Positions 32,236 to 40,783 of a stretch of 64,000 bases of DNA are shown in pieces. The notes under the pieces are model-generated. The model saw only the letters and a program-made list of their open reading frames with translations. It was not told the DNA's origin and made no database searches. The translations under genes were made by a program, and so were the position numbers. Within the stretch, counting starts at the first letter, position 1, and each line of letters begins with the position of its first letter. The stretch comes from Halorubrum persicum (GTDB taxonomy: Archaea > Halobacteriota > Halobacteria > Halobacteriales > Haloferacaceae): NCBI RefSeq assembly GCF_002727125.1, contig NZ_NHOA01000113.1, positions 1 through 64,000 on the forward strand, in the 5' to 3' direction.

Positions 32236-32874
32236 TTAGAGAGTGCGTTCTACCTCCAGACGGCCGTAATTCTCTCGCTTTGGCCCTGTGTAGTATGTCC
32301 CTTCGAGTGTTTCTGTTTCAGAATCGTACTCGATCGTAGTCGTCCCCGCGTGCTGGTCCAACTCGTCATGGAAGTCATCACCTCCATTGTCGTAATTGTA
32401 GGTTAGCGTCGGTGGCCCATCGTCGAACAGGATGGTCGCACCCGTGCTCTTTGAAGTCGAGTTCGGGCCAACCAACTCAACGAGAATCCGGTCCCACGAC
32501 TGCCTGATCCGCAAAGTCGCCTCCATCTTCACGAGACCGTATCCGAGTTCGTTGATGGCAACCACGTCTTCGTCGTCGTACTCGTCCGTGTCTGTGTAGA
32601 GGTGGCCGGTCCACTCGCCGCTAAGGTCTGGTGGTGAGCCGATAGCTAGTGAAATAGGCCAGATGTTCCACAGCCCCCTCGCAACGACGAAGTACACCGC
32701 TGTCGACGCCAGTACGAACGAAATCGTCACGTTGGCGAAGAAACCATATCCTGTGAATGAGGCGATCGATGAACCGAGATTGTCGGCTATCAGGACACCC
32801 GCTGCACCGAACCCAAAGAGTGTGACACGGCGGCGTCGGGGTTGGTCGGTCGAGAACCCGTGGGTCCCGCGCAT
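32236..32874 (-). CDS. Cap15-like CBASS effector (two TM helices plus beta-barrel)
   Basis: A 212-residue protein. Two helices (residues about 18-38 and 47-67) are followed by a beta-rich domain beginning LSGEWTGHLYTD and continuing KMEATLRIRQSWDRILVELV, ATILFDDGPPTLTYNYDNG, and TTTIEYDSETETLEGTYYTG. This order, two TM segments plus a small barrel opening with a G-x-W-x-G, matches Cap15, the CBASS effector that oligomerises in the membrane when a cyclic nucleotide binds its barrel and causes membrane damage. Its ATG overlaps the CD-NTase stop (TAATG), so the pair forms one operon. Confidence 0.8.
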   Translation of the reverse strand: MRGTHGFSTDQPRRRRVTLFGFGAAGVLIADNLGSSIASFTGYGFFANVTISFVLASTAVYFVVARGLWNIWPISLAIGSPPDLSGEWTGHLYTDTDEYDDEDVVAINELGYGLVKMEATLRIRQSWDRILVELVGPNSTSKSTGATILFDDGPPTLTYNYDNGGDDFHDELDQHAGTTTIEYDSETETLEGTYYTGPKRENYGRLEVERTL

Positions 32875-33803
32875 TAGAGATCGTCGAACATCGTCCGCAT
32901 CTTCTCGATGTACTCCTCAGCGTCGTCGGTGTTCCACTGCGTGTTCTCGTCTCCGAACAGGGCCTCCATCTCTGACACCTGATCGAAGTCAGCGAGGTCT
33001 ATGCTGTCCCGTTCGAACCACGAGAGCACGTCGTCGAAGCGGTCGGTGAGATCGGACGTTTTCAGTACGTGGTCGGGCACATTGTAGATCAGGCACTCGA
33101 TGTAGTATGAGGGCGTGTCGAGATTGAACCAGTGGTTGTCGTTGTAGTGGCCTCGGGCGTTTTTGAACATCCGAACTGTCTCGCGGAAGTTGTCGTGTTT
33201 CGCGTTCCCGTTCTCGTAGTGTACTTTCGGGAAGTTGACCCACCACTCGTCACCCACGAGCGGCTTGAACACCATCCCTTCTGTGTATTCGGGGTCTCCA
33301 TCTTCGGGATAGGTGTGGTAGATGCGGTATTCCTGAGCGGCGACCACGTCTACGTCGATGGGAAGCGGGTTATGACGACCCGAGATTTCGATCGCCTTCC
33401 CAGAATTATCGATGGGGTCCTTCAGCCGGTTTTCGCGATAGAATTGTCGCAGGGCCTGTACAACACTATCGCGAAAGCCGTCGTCGTAGCCGTAATCAGC
33501 CGGCGAGTTATCATCGTTGTATCGCTCACGCCCCTCAGCGGTGAGATCGCTGAGGTCCCGCTTCCACGGAGATCTGAGTTGTACGATCAGATCGAGATCG
33601 CTCGACCCTCTCGTGTTTGTGTAGTTCTTGTACGACCCTTGCGCGTAGACTGTGAACGCGTTGATGTCTGTCTGTTGAACGAGAGCTGACCGATCACGAT
33701 TCAGGTCACGCTTTATTCTTTCTCGGGCAGTCTTCGAGTTCTGGTTTGCGGCTGTCCTTCGCTTGGCCCATGTGTCTGGTATCTTGGACTTCCGAACCGC
33801 CAT
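32874..33803 (-). CDS. CD-NTase (cGAS/DncV-like nucleotidyltransferase) of CBASS
   Basis: A 309-residue protein. The nucleotidyltransferase core is intact: AQGSYKNYTNTRGSSDLDLI with Gly56-Ser57 and Asp69/Asp71, and a third acid in NPLPIDVDVV (Asp150 or Asp152). The C-terminal helical domain (about 170-309) is usual for CD-NTases. Known role: on phage infection it makes a cyclic oligonucleotide that activates the effector encoded next. A GGAGG is 11-15 nt upstream of the ATG at 33803, an uncommon clear Shine-Dalgarno for this window. No Cap2/Cap3 or HORMA/Trip13 genes are nearby, so this is a minimal type I system. Confidence 0.85.
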   Translation of the reverse strand: MAVRKSKIPDTWAKRRTAANQNSKTARERIKRDLNRDRSALVQQTDINAFTVYAQGSYKNYTNTRGSSDLDLIVQLRSPWKRDLSDLTAEGRERYNDDNSPADYGYDDGFRDSVVQALRQFYRENRLKDPIDNSGKAIEISGRHNPLPIDVDVVAAQEYRIYHTYPEDGDPEYTEGMVFKPLVGDEWWVNFPKVHYENGNAKHDNFRETVRMFKNARGHYNDNHWFNLDTPSYYIECLIYNVPDHVLKTSDLTDRFDDVLSWFERDSIDLADFDQVSEMEALFGDENTQWNTDDAEEYIEKMRTMFDDL

Positions 33804-34278
33804 TACTCGCCCGCCTCCGCTGCTTTTTGGGATGTAGTGTGTTCAATAGACATCCGGATGAAACAACGGTCGCCGGGGGTATAAGCGTAGCCAGAGCGGT
33901 GTGGAAGTGATAATTAACACTAGAATTCGCCAGAAGGCGGGTCATTCCCACGGGAACAAAAGGGGGGTTGAGTAGCCGCGTCAGCCGCAGCGGGAAATCA
34001 ATATAGCGATATACAATATAAATGTCTCTTCGTTCGTCCAGATAGGCTCTCGCGGCCAATATCACTCGATAACCACTCACAGACTCTCATATTCGCCAAG
34101 ATTACTTACTTTGTCTTAGTTGAGTAAGACAGAGTAAACTCTTAGTGCCTCCTACCCGTGGCCCCAATCGAGGCAGAATCAGAATCATGGCCGATCCTTC
34201 CACCGACGCACGCTCTAGCCCGACTGTCGCTGCTGGAGCGGCGTTCCGACGCCACGACCCCCACACTCCGGAGGGCCA
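33804..34278. other. Intergenic region between divergent CBASS and integrase genes
   Basis: 475 bp without a gene. It is AT-rich around 33990-34130. CTTACT and AGTAAG at 34105-34128 form a short inverted repeat. It presumably contains both promoters; an attachment site is possible here but I could not recognise one. Confidence 0.5.
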
Positions 34279-35580
34279 ATGACGGGCCGCCGCTCCGTTG
34301 AGACCGCGATCGACGACACGTTTACGAAATTTCTCACGGACAAGGGGAAGGGTGATGCTGGCGAGGACGGCGCGTACCGGACGGACGCCAAGCGTGAAAT
34401 AAATCGATTCAAGGAATGGTGTCTCGGTCAGAGAAGCGATAGTGCGAACGCCTCCCCGCCCGAGTCGTGGTCGGGTATCGTCGACGGCGACACCGTCCGA
34501 TTCGCGGACCTCGACACGACGGTGTTCTCGGACTACGCGCGGTACCTCTCGTCGGAAGGGAACACCGCCGGCACCGTGCTCACCTACTACGCGCACGTCG
34601 CGTCATGGTGCGGGTGGGCGCACGCGCAGGGATACATCCCGCGCCACTACGCCCGCGAGTCAGACGCCGAAGACCCGCTGCCGGAGAACGACGGCCGCCG
34701 GCCGGGTGACCAGCAGGCGTGGGAACCGATCCACCGCGACCTGATCACGCAGTTCGTCGACCGGCGTGTGTCCGAAGCGTTCGATGCGCTCGGCGCGATC
34801 GAGGTGCCTCACGCCGATCGAGGCGACCCGGAAAGCGAGACGTGGCAGGCCAAACAGCGCGCCCGGTTCGAGGCCTACCAGCGGTGTCGTGAGCAGGCGC
34901 TCGTGTATGTTGTCGCCTACACGGGCCTGCGCGGCTCGGAGTTCCTCTCGGCACCGAAAGAAGACCGCGACGGTCGGAACGGGATTCGCTGGCGTGACGT
35001 GTCGTTCGCAGACAGCAGCGTCACCGTGTTCCGAAAGAGCCGTGAGTGGAAGGAGGCATCACTCCCTGAGCCCGTTATCGGCCCGTTACAGCGGTACGCT
35101 GAGGTGCTGGACGTGCCGGACTCGTGGCCGGTGTTCACGACGCTACACCGCCCCTCGCTCGCCTCACACGTCGCCAAAGGACTCGCCACTGTCGGTCTCC
35201 GCGACAGCGCGATCGAGCGTGTTCGAAACGGGGCACCTGACCTGATCGTCGCTGCTGAGCACGACCTCGACGCGCCGAAGCCGCTCACCACCGACGGTGC
35301 CCGGTCGATCATGGAACGGCTCTGGACACACGACACACTCGCCGAGCGTCGCGACGAACTGGACCTCTCACTCGATGGCGACTATCTCGAACTACACGGC
35401 GGGCGTCGGGGTGTCGGAGAAGTGCTTGTTCGACAGTTCGGCTACGCCGCGGCAGCCCGGTATCTCGACAATAGTGAGGAACAGGTCCGCAAGGCCTACC
35501 AGCATATCGAGGCGGCTGAGCGCGCCGACATGGCGACAGAGGCGTTTTCACAGACAGACCAGCGAGTCAGTGATCAGTAG
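34279..35580 (+). CDS. Tyrosine recombinase/integrase
   Basis: A 433-residue protein. Catalytic residues are visible: VAYTGLRGSEFL with Arg218, LELHGGRRGVGEVLVRQFGY with His373 and Arg376, and the nucleophile Tyr407 in RKAYQHIEAAE. An N-terminal SAM-like domain (FSDYARYLSSEGNTAGTVLT) precedes the catalytic part. There is an acidic insertion around residues 130-170 (ESDAEDPLPENDGRRPGDQQ), common in haloarchaeal integrases. The H-x-x-R spacing is normal, so it is probably active. It could be the integrase of the mobile region carrying CBASS to its left or the partition module to its right. Confidence 0.88.
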   Translation: MTGRRSVETAIDDTFTKFLTDKGKGDAGEDGAYRTDAKREINRFKEWCLGQRSDSANASPPESWSGIVDGDTVRFADLDTTVFSDYARYLSSEGNTAGTVLTYYAHVASWCGWAHAQGYIPRHYARESDAEDPLPENDGRRPGDQQAWEPIHRDLITQFVDRRVSEAFDALGAIEVPHADRGDPESETWQAKQRARFEAYQRCREQALVYVVAYTGLRGSEFLSAPKEDRDGRNGIRWRDVSFADSSVTVFRKSREWKEASLPEPVIGPLQRYAEVLDVPDSWPVFTTLHRPSLASHVAKGLATVGLRDSAIERVRNGAPDLIVAAEHDLDAPKPLTTDGARSIMERLWTHDTLAERRDELDLSLDGDYLELHGGRRGVGEVLVRQFGYAAAARYLDNSEEQVRKAYQHIEAAERADMATEAFSQTDQRVSDQ

Positions 35581-35719
35581 AGCTCTGTCGAGATCAACAA
35601 CGAATGGTGGCCGTATCCTCTGTGGTCAGTCCGTCAGAAAGCGATCATCCAGAGAACTGGTACCGGTTTTCGACGGACATGACTCTCCACAGATGGGAAC
35701 AGTTGCACTGGCACGAATA

Positions 35720-36307
35720 TTATTCGTCTGGTCGTTCGTCGACAGCAGCGTCAAGCTCCTCAATATTGAGGCTTGTCGAGATGTCAGGCTCAGCCTCCAG
35801 AATGATCTCCTGAAGTTCTTGGAGGATGGTTTCTGCTTCAAGAACAGGGATCTCTTGTTCACGGGCCATGATCCGAGCGTTCATTTTCGACTGCGTGTAC
35901 GCCCGACCGTATTCGATCGCTGTTACGAGTCCGCTGACACCGTGACGGTCGATATAGAGGCTAATATTCTCGTTCGAGTGGCGTTCCGCGAGAGCAACGA
36001 GGAGCGTCGGCGTGATCTGGAACGTCTCCCCGCCGGCCTGAATCGTCATATCAACCTGACTCGCTCGATAGCGGTACGGTTGCGTCTCCGTAACCCGCTC
36101 CAAGAGATTGATCTCCACGAGATGTTTGATATCCTCGTAAATGGTTGTCGTCGAACTCTTGATGCCCTCAGACAGTTCCTTGACGGTTGGCGAGTCAAGT
36201 TCGAGGACACGAGCATACAGTTTGGCGAGCCGGTCGTTCCGAATCACGTCGGAGACGGCTAGCATCGTATCAAGCGGGTGTGAATGTGATACTGCGGATT
36301 CAGCCAT
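35720..36307 (-). CDS. wHTH regulator (DUF7437-like)
   Basis: A 195-residue protein. The DNA-binding part reads LAKLYARVLELDSPTVKELS and IKSSTTTIYEDIKHLVEINL with wing LERVTETQPYRYRA, then a C-terminal helical domain with ITPTLLVALAERHSNENISL and a long final helix (REQEIPVLEAETILQELQEI). It has the same plan as the protein at 37042, which precedes a PIN-like gene. TTAATATTTTG at 36328-36338 on the minus strand is close to 27 nt from the ATG at 36307, so a leaderless start is supported. No toxin gene is adjacent, so it may act alone or on the 37-kb pair. Confidence 0.72.
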   Translation of the reverse strand: MAESAVSHSHPLDTMLAVSDVIRNDRLAKLYARVLELDSPTVKELSEGIKSSTTTIYEDIKHLVEINLLERVTETQPYRYRASQVDMTIQAGGETFQITPTLLVALAERHSNENISLYIDRHGVSGLVTAIEYGRAYTQSKMNARIMAREQEIPVLEAETILQELQEIILEAEPDISTSLNIEELDAAVDERPDE

Positions 36308-36429
36308 GTATTTTAATTTCCGCAAAATATTAAAAATCTCCCGGCAGGATGAGGTCACGTAGATTCGATCTGAGGACAAAATCACAGCAGAGCCGAACCG
36401 TTATACACGTCACAAGTGGAGAAGATACT

Positions 36430-36885
36430 ATGGCGTACGAAAATCTCGATACGGAATTAGTGAATGCCCTTCTTGGAAACGGACGTGAGAGTTTACGAAG
36501 TCTCGGTGATCAGCTCGATGTTTCTGTGACAACGGTCTCGAACCATTTGGCAGATCTCGAAGACGCAGGTGCAATTGAGGGATACACGCCAATTGTCGAT
36601 TACAGCAAACTTGGCTACGACGTGACTGCCATTCTCCAGCTCAAAGTCGATGGCCCCGGGCTACCGGATATTACAGACGCGCTTCGCGATGAACCGCAGA
36701 TGGTGAGTGTGTATGAGACGACTGGCGATTACGACATCATCGCGATTGGAAAGTTCACAGATTCCGACGATATGAACAACCAGATCAAGCGCATCTTGGC
36801 CGATGCAGATGTACAAGAATCCAATACGAGCGTCGTCTTGAACACTGTGAGTGAACACACGCAGTTCAGCGTTGGTGACGACTAG
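36430..36885 (+). CDS. Lrp/AsnC-family transcription regulator
   Basis: A 151-residue protein. The N-terminal HTH is [20 protein letters not shown] then [20 protein letters not shown] with the tail [10 protein letters not shown], the usual Lrp/AsnC signature. The C-terminal RAM domain follows ([36 protein letters not shown]). The family forms octamers and responds to small ligands, often amino acids. The ATG at 36430 follows a GTTATACACG box by 22-28 nt. It is divergent from the wHTH gene at 35720 and upstream of the 37042 pair. Confidence 0.9.
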   Translation: MAYENLDTELVNALLGNGRESLRSLGDQLDVSVTTVSNHLADLEDAGAIEGYTPIVDYSKLGYDVTAILQLKVDGPGLPDITDALRDEPQMVSVYETTGDYDIIAIGKFTDSDDMNNQIKRILADADVQESNTSVVLNTVSEHTQFSVGDD

Positions 36886-37041
36886 CGCGCTTGTGGAACG
36901 ATTTGCCGTATCTAGCTGCATCACAGCAGAACTGATTCTCACTCATCGCGAAAATCCCATCTCTCCTCTTCTTATCCAAACTATAGTGACTCAGTTCCGT
37001 GGCAAACGTTTATAGTTTCTAGTTTCGTAACTCTATACAAG

Positions 37042-37665
37042 ATGAGCTACGATACAGAACACGTGCGAAACGCGGGTGACACTCCGGGGATGATCACCGG
37101 AATCCCTACCTTCGCAGAATTACTCGAGAACCCGTCTCTCGCTAGTCTCTATACATCGATTTGGCGGTCCGGGACTACCACGGGCCCTGAACTCGTTGAA
37201 ACAACGACAGTCTCGAAGAAGACGGTGTACGACTATCTGCATAAACTGGAACAGGCGGGCCTGATCAGCAAAGTTGATCATGATAGCAGAACCGCCGTAT
37301 ACACCGCTGAAAAGTTCGAACTGACATTGACAGTCCGCGAGACAGAAGTCTCGATTACACCTGAACTTATCGAAGCGATCGCACAGAAGAACGAATATCC
37401 AGCGATCGAGCGGGTTCTCGAAGACCACGGCATCGTCACGTTCGCACTCGCATACGACCTCGTGAAAGCACACAGTGAGGGAGATGTCACAATCCGGCAG
37501 ATCGCGAGCCTCGCAGACCTTTCTTCTGGAACTGCGTATGATCTTGTCGAAGCCATCTATTCGATTCTCGATCTTGGTGACGACGAGTCGGGCCCGACGA
37601 CGTACACACCAGATGATTTCGATGAGAACGAAGGCGATCTCCTCGAGGAATTTGACGACAAGTAG
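37042..37665 (+). CDS. wHTH protein (DUF7437-like), antitoxin candidate
   Basis: A 207-residue protein. The winged helix is SLASLYTSIWRSGTTTGPEL, then VSKKTVYDYLHKLEQAGLIS with wing KVDHDSRTAVYTAEK. The C-terminal part contains SITPELIEAIAQKNEYPAIE and a second HTH-like segment, GDVTIRQIASLADLSSGTAY, before an acidic tail. It lies 5 nt before the PIN-like gene, so the two form an operon. Haloarchaeal DUF7437-like regulators are commonly paired with PIN-like proteins, which suggests a toxin-antitoxin or regulator-nuclease pair. Confidence 0.75.
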   Translation: MSYDTEHVRNAGDTPGMITGIPTFAELLENPSLASLYTSIWRSGTTTGPELVETTTVSKKTVYDYLHKLEQAGLISKVDHDSRTAVYTAEKFELTLTVRETEVSITPELIEAIAQKNEYPAIERVLEDHGIVTFALAYDLVKAHSEGDVTIRQIASLADLSSGTAYDLVEAIYSILDLGDDESGPTTYTPDDFDENEGDLLEEFDDK

Positions 37666-37670
37666 ACCGA

Positions 37671-38237
37671 ATGACGAGGATTTATACTGCGAATATTGCG
37701 GACACGGTGATGTTTCGGAACTTGGGAAAGCACCCCAGTCCGCACCTACAATCACTCAAAACTGCCGTAGAGGAAATCGGAACAGAAATTTGGGTGCCAG
37801 CAGCAGTCTACCACGAACTGGCGGATACCGGGAGTGCTGACTCACCGGCGAATCCGTACCTCGATATGGCTATCGAAGAAGGGTGGCTGCGGGTAGCCTC
37901 ACCGCTCCCCGGTAACCGCACAGCGGGATTCGATAGTAACGCTGGACCGGTTGAGAAAGCACGGTTCGTTGCAGATGGATTTCTCAATCAGCAAAGCAAG
38001 TATCCAGAGACGAACAACTGGCAGGATGCAGCAGTAGTCGCGTTGGCAGTTCGATTGTTCGATGCGAATGCTCGAATCCGCGTGATTACCCACACAGCGG
38101 ACGAAAATCTGGCCAAGGCGTGCGCTCGTATTCCTCCTGAATTTGGGTACTACGATATTAAATCCCGATACTATAATCCGCCCCAGACAGCAAAGGATGA
38201 GTTTCCAACTATTGACCAGCTTTCGTGGAATGAGTGA
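37671..38237 (+). CDS. PIN-like domain protein, toxin candidate
   Basis: A 188-residue protein. The order of acidic sites fits a PIN fold: IYTANIADTVMFRNLGKHPS near the start, WVPAAVYHELAD (Glu), TNNWQDAAVVALAVRL (Asp in a helix) and VITHTADENLAKAC (T-x-D/E-N-L-A-K-A, the typical last PIN motif). PIN proteins of VapC type are metal-dependent RNases. The first catalytic Asp is less clear than usual, since the sequence reads YTANIAD rather than LDTNVL. It overlaps nothing and ends 51 bp before the repeat region upstream of the second parA. Confidence 0.72.
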   Translation: MTRIYTANIADTVMFRNLGKHPSPHLQSLKTAVEEIGTEIWVPAAVYHELADTGSADSPANPYLDMAIEEGWLRVASPLPGNRTAGFDSNAGPVEKARFVADGFLNQQSKYPETNNWQDAAVVALAVRLFDANARIRVITHTADENLAKACARIPPEFGYYDIKSRYYNPPQTAKDEFPTIDQLSWNE

Positions 38238-38283
38238 TCCACCTCTAGGTCCCGCTCTGAGGCACTCGGTTTGATTATTGATA

Positions 38284-38493
38284 TATAACAGGCATCTATT
38301 ACAGATGTCTGTTACAGATGTCTGTAATAGATGGTTATTCTAGATAGTTCTATCAGGTGCATGCTTCAAAATCGGGATCTCATCAGTACAGCTTCTAGTT
38401 CCAAAATAAATACAGATCGTTGTTACAGAAAGATGTTCTAGATATTCGTTACAGATTGTAGTCCCGAATGTCTGACACAGATATATGTAACAG
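38284..38493. repeat. Iteron cluster upstream of the second ParA operon (centromere candidate)
   Basis: The core TTACAGAT and close variants occur repeatedly on both strands: ATTACAGATG at 38299, GTTACAGATG at 38311, the inverse CTGTAATAGA at 38322, TGTTACAGAA at 38421, CGTTACAGATT at 38448, and the inverse-like TATGTAACAGG at 38485. The tract is AT-rich and ends just before the parA start. A parS-type centromere doubling as operator is the most likely reading. Confidence 0.72.
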
Positions 38494-38501
38494 GCAATCA
38501 T

Positions 38502-39506
38502 ATGAGTCGGTATATGATAACGACTGTCATCTACGCTGAGTCCGGGGGGACGTACAAAACGACCATGACAGCAAACCTCGCGGTCGCGTTCAAGCGGATG
38601 GGGCTTGATGTCCTCGTGATCGACTTAGACCCACAGACAGGAAATCTCACCTCACTCTTTGACGTCGGAGAGAACCGTGGGAACCCGGATGCAGACAATC
38701 TCGTAAAGCACATTCTGGAAATGCCTGATAGCGACTTCGACGACCTCATCGAGACCTCTGAGGAGGGCATCGACATAATTCCGAGCCACGACATGTTGGG
38801 GGACTTCACCTCCAACCTTGAGCAGAAGATCTCCTATGAAACGGGGATGAAGGGTATCTCTCGGGACGAGTACCCCCGCTTCGAGCTTCTATACAATCTC
38901 CTCTGGGAGCGAGAGCAGTTGAACGAAACGTACGACGCAGTCCTCATCGACCCCAACGCGCGCGCCGAAGACCTCCTGTACAATGCTATCTACGCGCTTC
39001 GGACACTGGTAGCACCCGTTAAGCCAGCTGGGAAGGGAAGTCTCAGCCTCGATGGTCTTGAGGAGATGGTCGGAAACATGGAGACTGCGCTGGACATCGA
39101 AATCGGGCTTTCGTGCGTGGTTCCGTCCGGGGTTGGGCAGACGAACGCCCACAAGCAGTATCGCGATCAGTTCGAAAATACGGACTCCTTTGCAACGCCA
39201 GTCTCTATCGGGTCACGAGAGAGTCTGATGGACGCTATGTGGGAAGCCCGTGGCTCTGCGTTCAAAGTAGTCGAAGAGAGGTGGAAGACCTACGAGGAGG
39301 ACGGCGAGATGATCACGGAGAAAGGTGAGCGAAGAGTGCCCGACCGTGAACTCGAAACGCTGGAGAAGCTATGGCAGCTGGCGGGATTCATTGCGACGGA
39401 GACGTTCGGTGTAGATGTCGACGATGAACTCGTCCTAGATATCGATGACTACGGGACTGAGACGATGCGGTTCAACCTCACGACTGAACCGGAGGTGGCT
39501 GACTAA
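38502..39506 (+). CDS. ParA-like ATPase with an altered Walker A motif
   Basis: A 334-residue ParA/MinD-superfamily protein. The phosphate-binding loop reads YAESGGTYKTTMTANLAVAF, so the normal K-G-G-x-G-K-T-T has become S-G-G-T-Y-K-T-T: the catalytic Lys19 remains, but the signature Lys is replaced and a Gly is Tyr18. VLVIDLDPQTGNLTSLFDVG and AVLIDPNARAEDLLYNAIYA (Walker B) are intact in form. It has an extended C-terminal part (residues 260-334). It overlaps the next gene (TAATG) and follows the iteron cluster, so it is a plasmid partition ATPase different in type from that at 20239. Confidence 0.85.
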   Translation: MSRYMITTVIYAESGGTYKTTMTANLAVAFKRMGLDVLVIDLDPQTGNLTSLFDVGENRGNPDADNLVKHILEMPDSDFDDLIETSEEGIDIIPSHDMLGDFTSNLEQKISYETGMKGISRDEYPRFELLYNLLWEREQLNETYDAVLIDPNARAEDLLYNAIYALRTLVAPVKPAGKGSLSLDGLEEMVGNMETALDIEIGLSCVVPSGVGQTNAHKQYRDQFENTDSFATPVSIGSRESLMDAMWEARGSAFKVVEERWKTYEEDGEMITEKGERRVPDRELETLEKLWQLAGFIATETFGVDVDDELVLDIDDYGTETMRFNLTTEPEVAD

Positions 39507-40009
39507 TGGGGGGAGATTCATTCAAATCTGGGTCAGGGAACCTCAACTTCGGTGACGAGGAGGAAGAAGCAGATGACGAACCAGAGAAACCCGATGATAT
39601 CGCGAACGAGGAGGAAGATGATCAGGAACCCGAGGTAGCCACTTCTGCCGAAGTAGATGAATCCCGGACCTCCCGAGGAACAAAGAATGCGAACAGTCCC
39701 AGCGAGAAGAGCACGCCGACTACCCCGCCGGCCAGCGATACCGGAGCACACCAGACGAGCAGCCATCAGTATCCGTACTTCGTACGTCGGAGTAATGTCG
39801 GAGACGAACGAGACAATCGGCTTGAGATCTTCGCTCGCGATGAAGTCGTCTCCCGAGAAGCGGAGTTTCGTAGCCGGCTTGCTACGGAGCTCGGGGCCGA
39901 TGATATCGCGAAGACAGACGCCCGTGAGTATGCACTTCTCGCGGCGTTCGACAATGTGGAGGCCGTTGCAGAACTCATGAGAGGAGACGGGTACGGCGAA
40001 CTCGATTAA
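39506..40009 (+). CDS. Probable partition partner of the second ParA
   Basis: A 167-residue protein. The first 100 residues are acidic, Ser/Thr/Pro-rich and probably disordered (GDEEEEADDEPEKPDDIANE and on). The last 65 residues are folded and charged: YPYFVRRSNVGDERDNRLEI, FARDEVVSREAEFRSRLATE and a final helix pair. Disordered N-terminus plus small C-terminal DNA-binding domain is the plan of several haloarchaeal ParA partners. It is translationally coupled to the ATPase, so it is likely the centromere-binding protein of the iterons at 38284. Confidence 0.68.
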   Translation: MGGDSFKSGSGNLNFGDEEEEADDEPEKPDDIANEEEDDQEPEVATSAEVDESRTSRGTKNANSPSEKSTPTTPPASDTGAHQTSSHQYPYFVRRSNVGDERDNRLEIFARDEVVSREAEFRSRLATELGADDIAKTDAREYALLAAFDNVEAVAELMRGDGYGELD

Positions 40010-40152
40010 CTGCTGTTTTCGTTCACTTCACCCTGCAACCGCTGAGGTTCCACTTCCTTTCTCCCACGGTGGCGCATACTTGATATGAGACTTCAACGGG
40101 CTTAGAGATCTACGCAGTCCAACCATTCAATGAGGAGGATTCTGACTGGTGG
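40010..40152. other. Short intergenic flank of the MITE
   Basis: About 140 bp after the partition genes with no gene. Together with the MITE and the 100 bp after it, this makes a gene-free stretch of about 450 bp. Confidence 0.5.
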
Positions 40153-40359
40153 GCCCTGTTGAATCCGCAGAATGCGTCGGGATCTGGTCACTCCATATTC
40201 GTTTTAGGAGCGCTGTCGAGAGAACAGAGATAGAAACTTGCAGAGAACGAGGAGATCGGAGTCACTAGGGAAATCGATCCAACTCCTCGACGACGAAGAG
40301 TTAGATACTCGTGTCTTCGGAAATTGTGATGCCCGTCCCGTCATCGGATTCAACAGAGC
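40153..40359. mobile_element. MITE related to the IS5-type element
   Basis: A 207-bp element without a gene. The left end GCCCTGTTGAATCCG (40153) and the inverse right end GCTCTGTTGAATCCG match the ends of the complete IS at 13691, as do the inner words CGTCGGGAT (left) and CCGTCATCGGATT (right). The 150-bp interior has no similarity to the transposase that I can see. It is likely mobilised in trans by the IS5 transposase. No target duplication is evident. Confidence 0.75.
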
Positions 40360-40462
40360 ACACCCCAGAGCTATTCTTGGGTAAACCGTTCGTCTGATGT
40401 GTTGTCATAACATCATTTCATAAACCAGTAGTATTTCAAAACTCGAATACGTAAGAGAAAGT

Positions 40463-40744
40463 ATGTACGACCTCACAGGCTTTCAGCGGGACTTGCTATA
40501 CGTAATCGCCGGCCTTGATGATCCACACGGTCTCGCGATCAAAGACGAGCTCGAGGATTATTATGAAAAAGAGATCCACCATGGACGTCTCTATCCGAAT
40601 CTCGACACGCTTGTTGAGAAAGGACTTGTCGAAAAAAGTCAGCGTGATCGACGAACAAACGAGTATACAACTACTCGCCGGGGCACGAGGGAGATTGAGG
40701 CACGGGCCGAATGGGAAGCGAAGTATATCGACCACAGTGCCTGA
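40463..40744 (+). CDS. PadR-like transcription regulator
   Basis: A 93-residue protein consisting of one winged helix: LTGFQRDLLYVIAGLDDPHG, LAIKDELEDYYEKEIHHGRL then YPNLDTLVEKGLVEKSQRDR and wing RTNEYTTTRRGTREIEA. This is the archaeal PadR-like type (H-x-G-x-L-Y-x-x-L-D-x-L-x-x-x-G-L). Such proteins repress nearby genes. The next gene downstream, the broken YdjM paralogue, starts 40 nt after its stop, so it may have controlled that gene. Confidence 0.9.
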   Translation: MYDLTGFQRDLLYVIAGLDDPHGLAIKDELEDYYEKEIHHGRLYPNLDTLVEKGLVEKSQRDRRTNEYTTTRRGTREIEARAEWEAKYIDHSA

Positions 40745-40783
40745 CTAGCTCATCGGAGTCCATTCCACCCGATCATTCCAAGT

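Noticed and set aside
34102-34596. A minus-strand frame overlapping the integrase start
   Set aside because: The integrase reading is well supported, and this frame has no motif.
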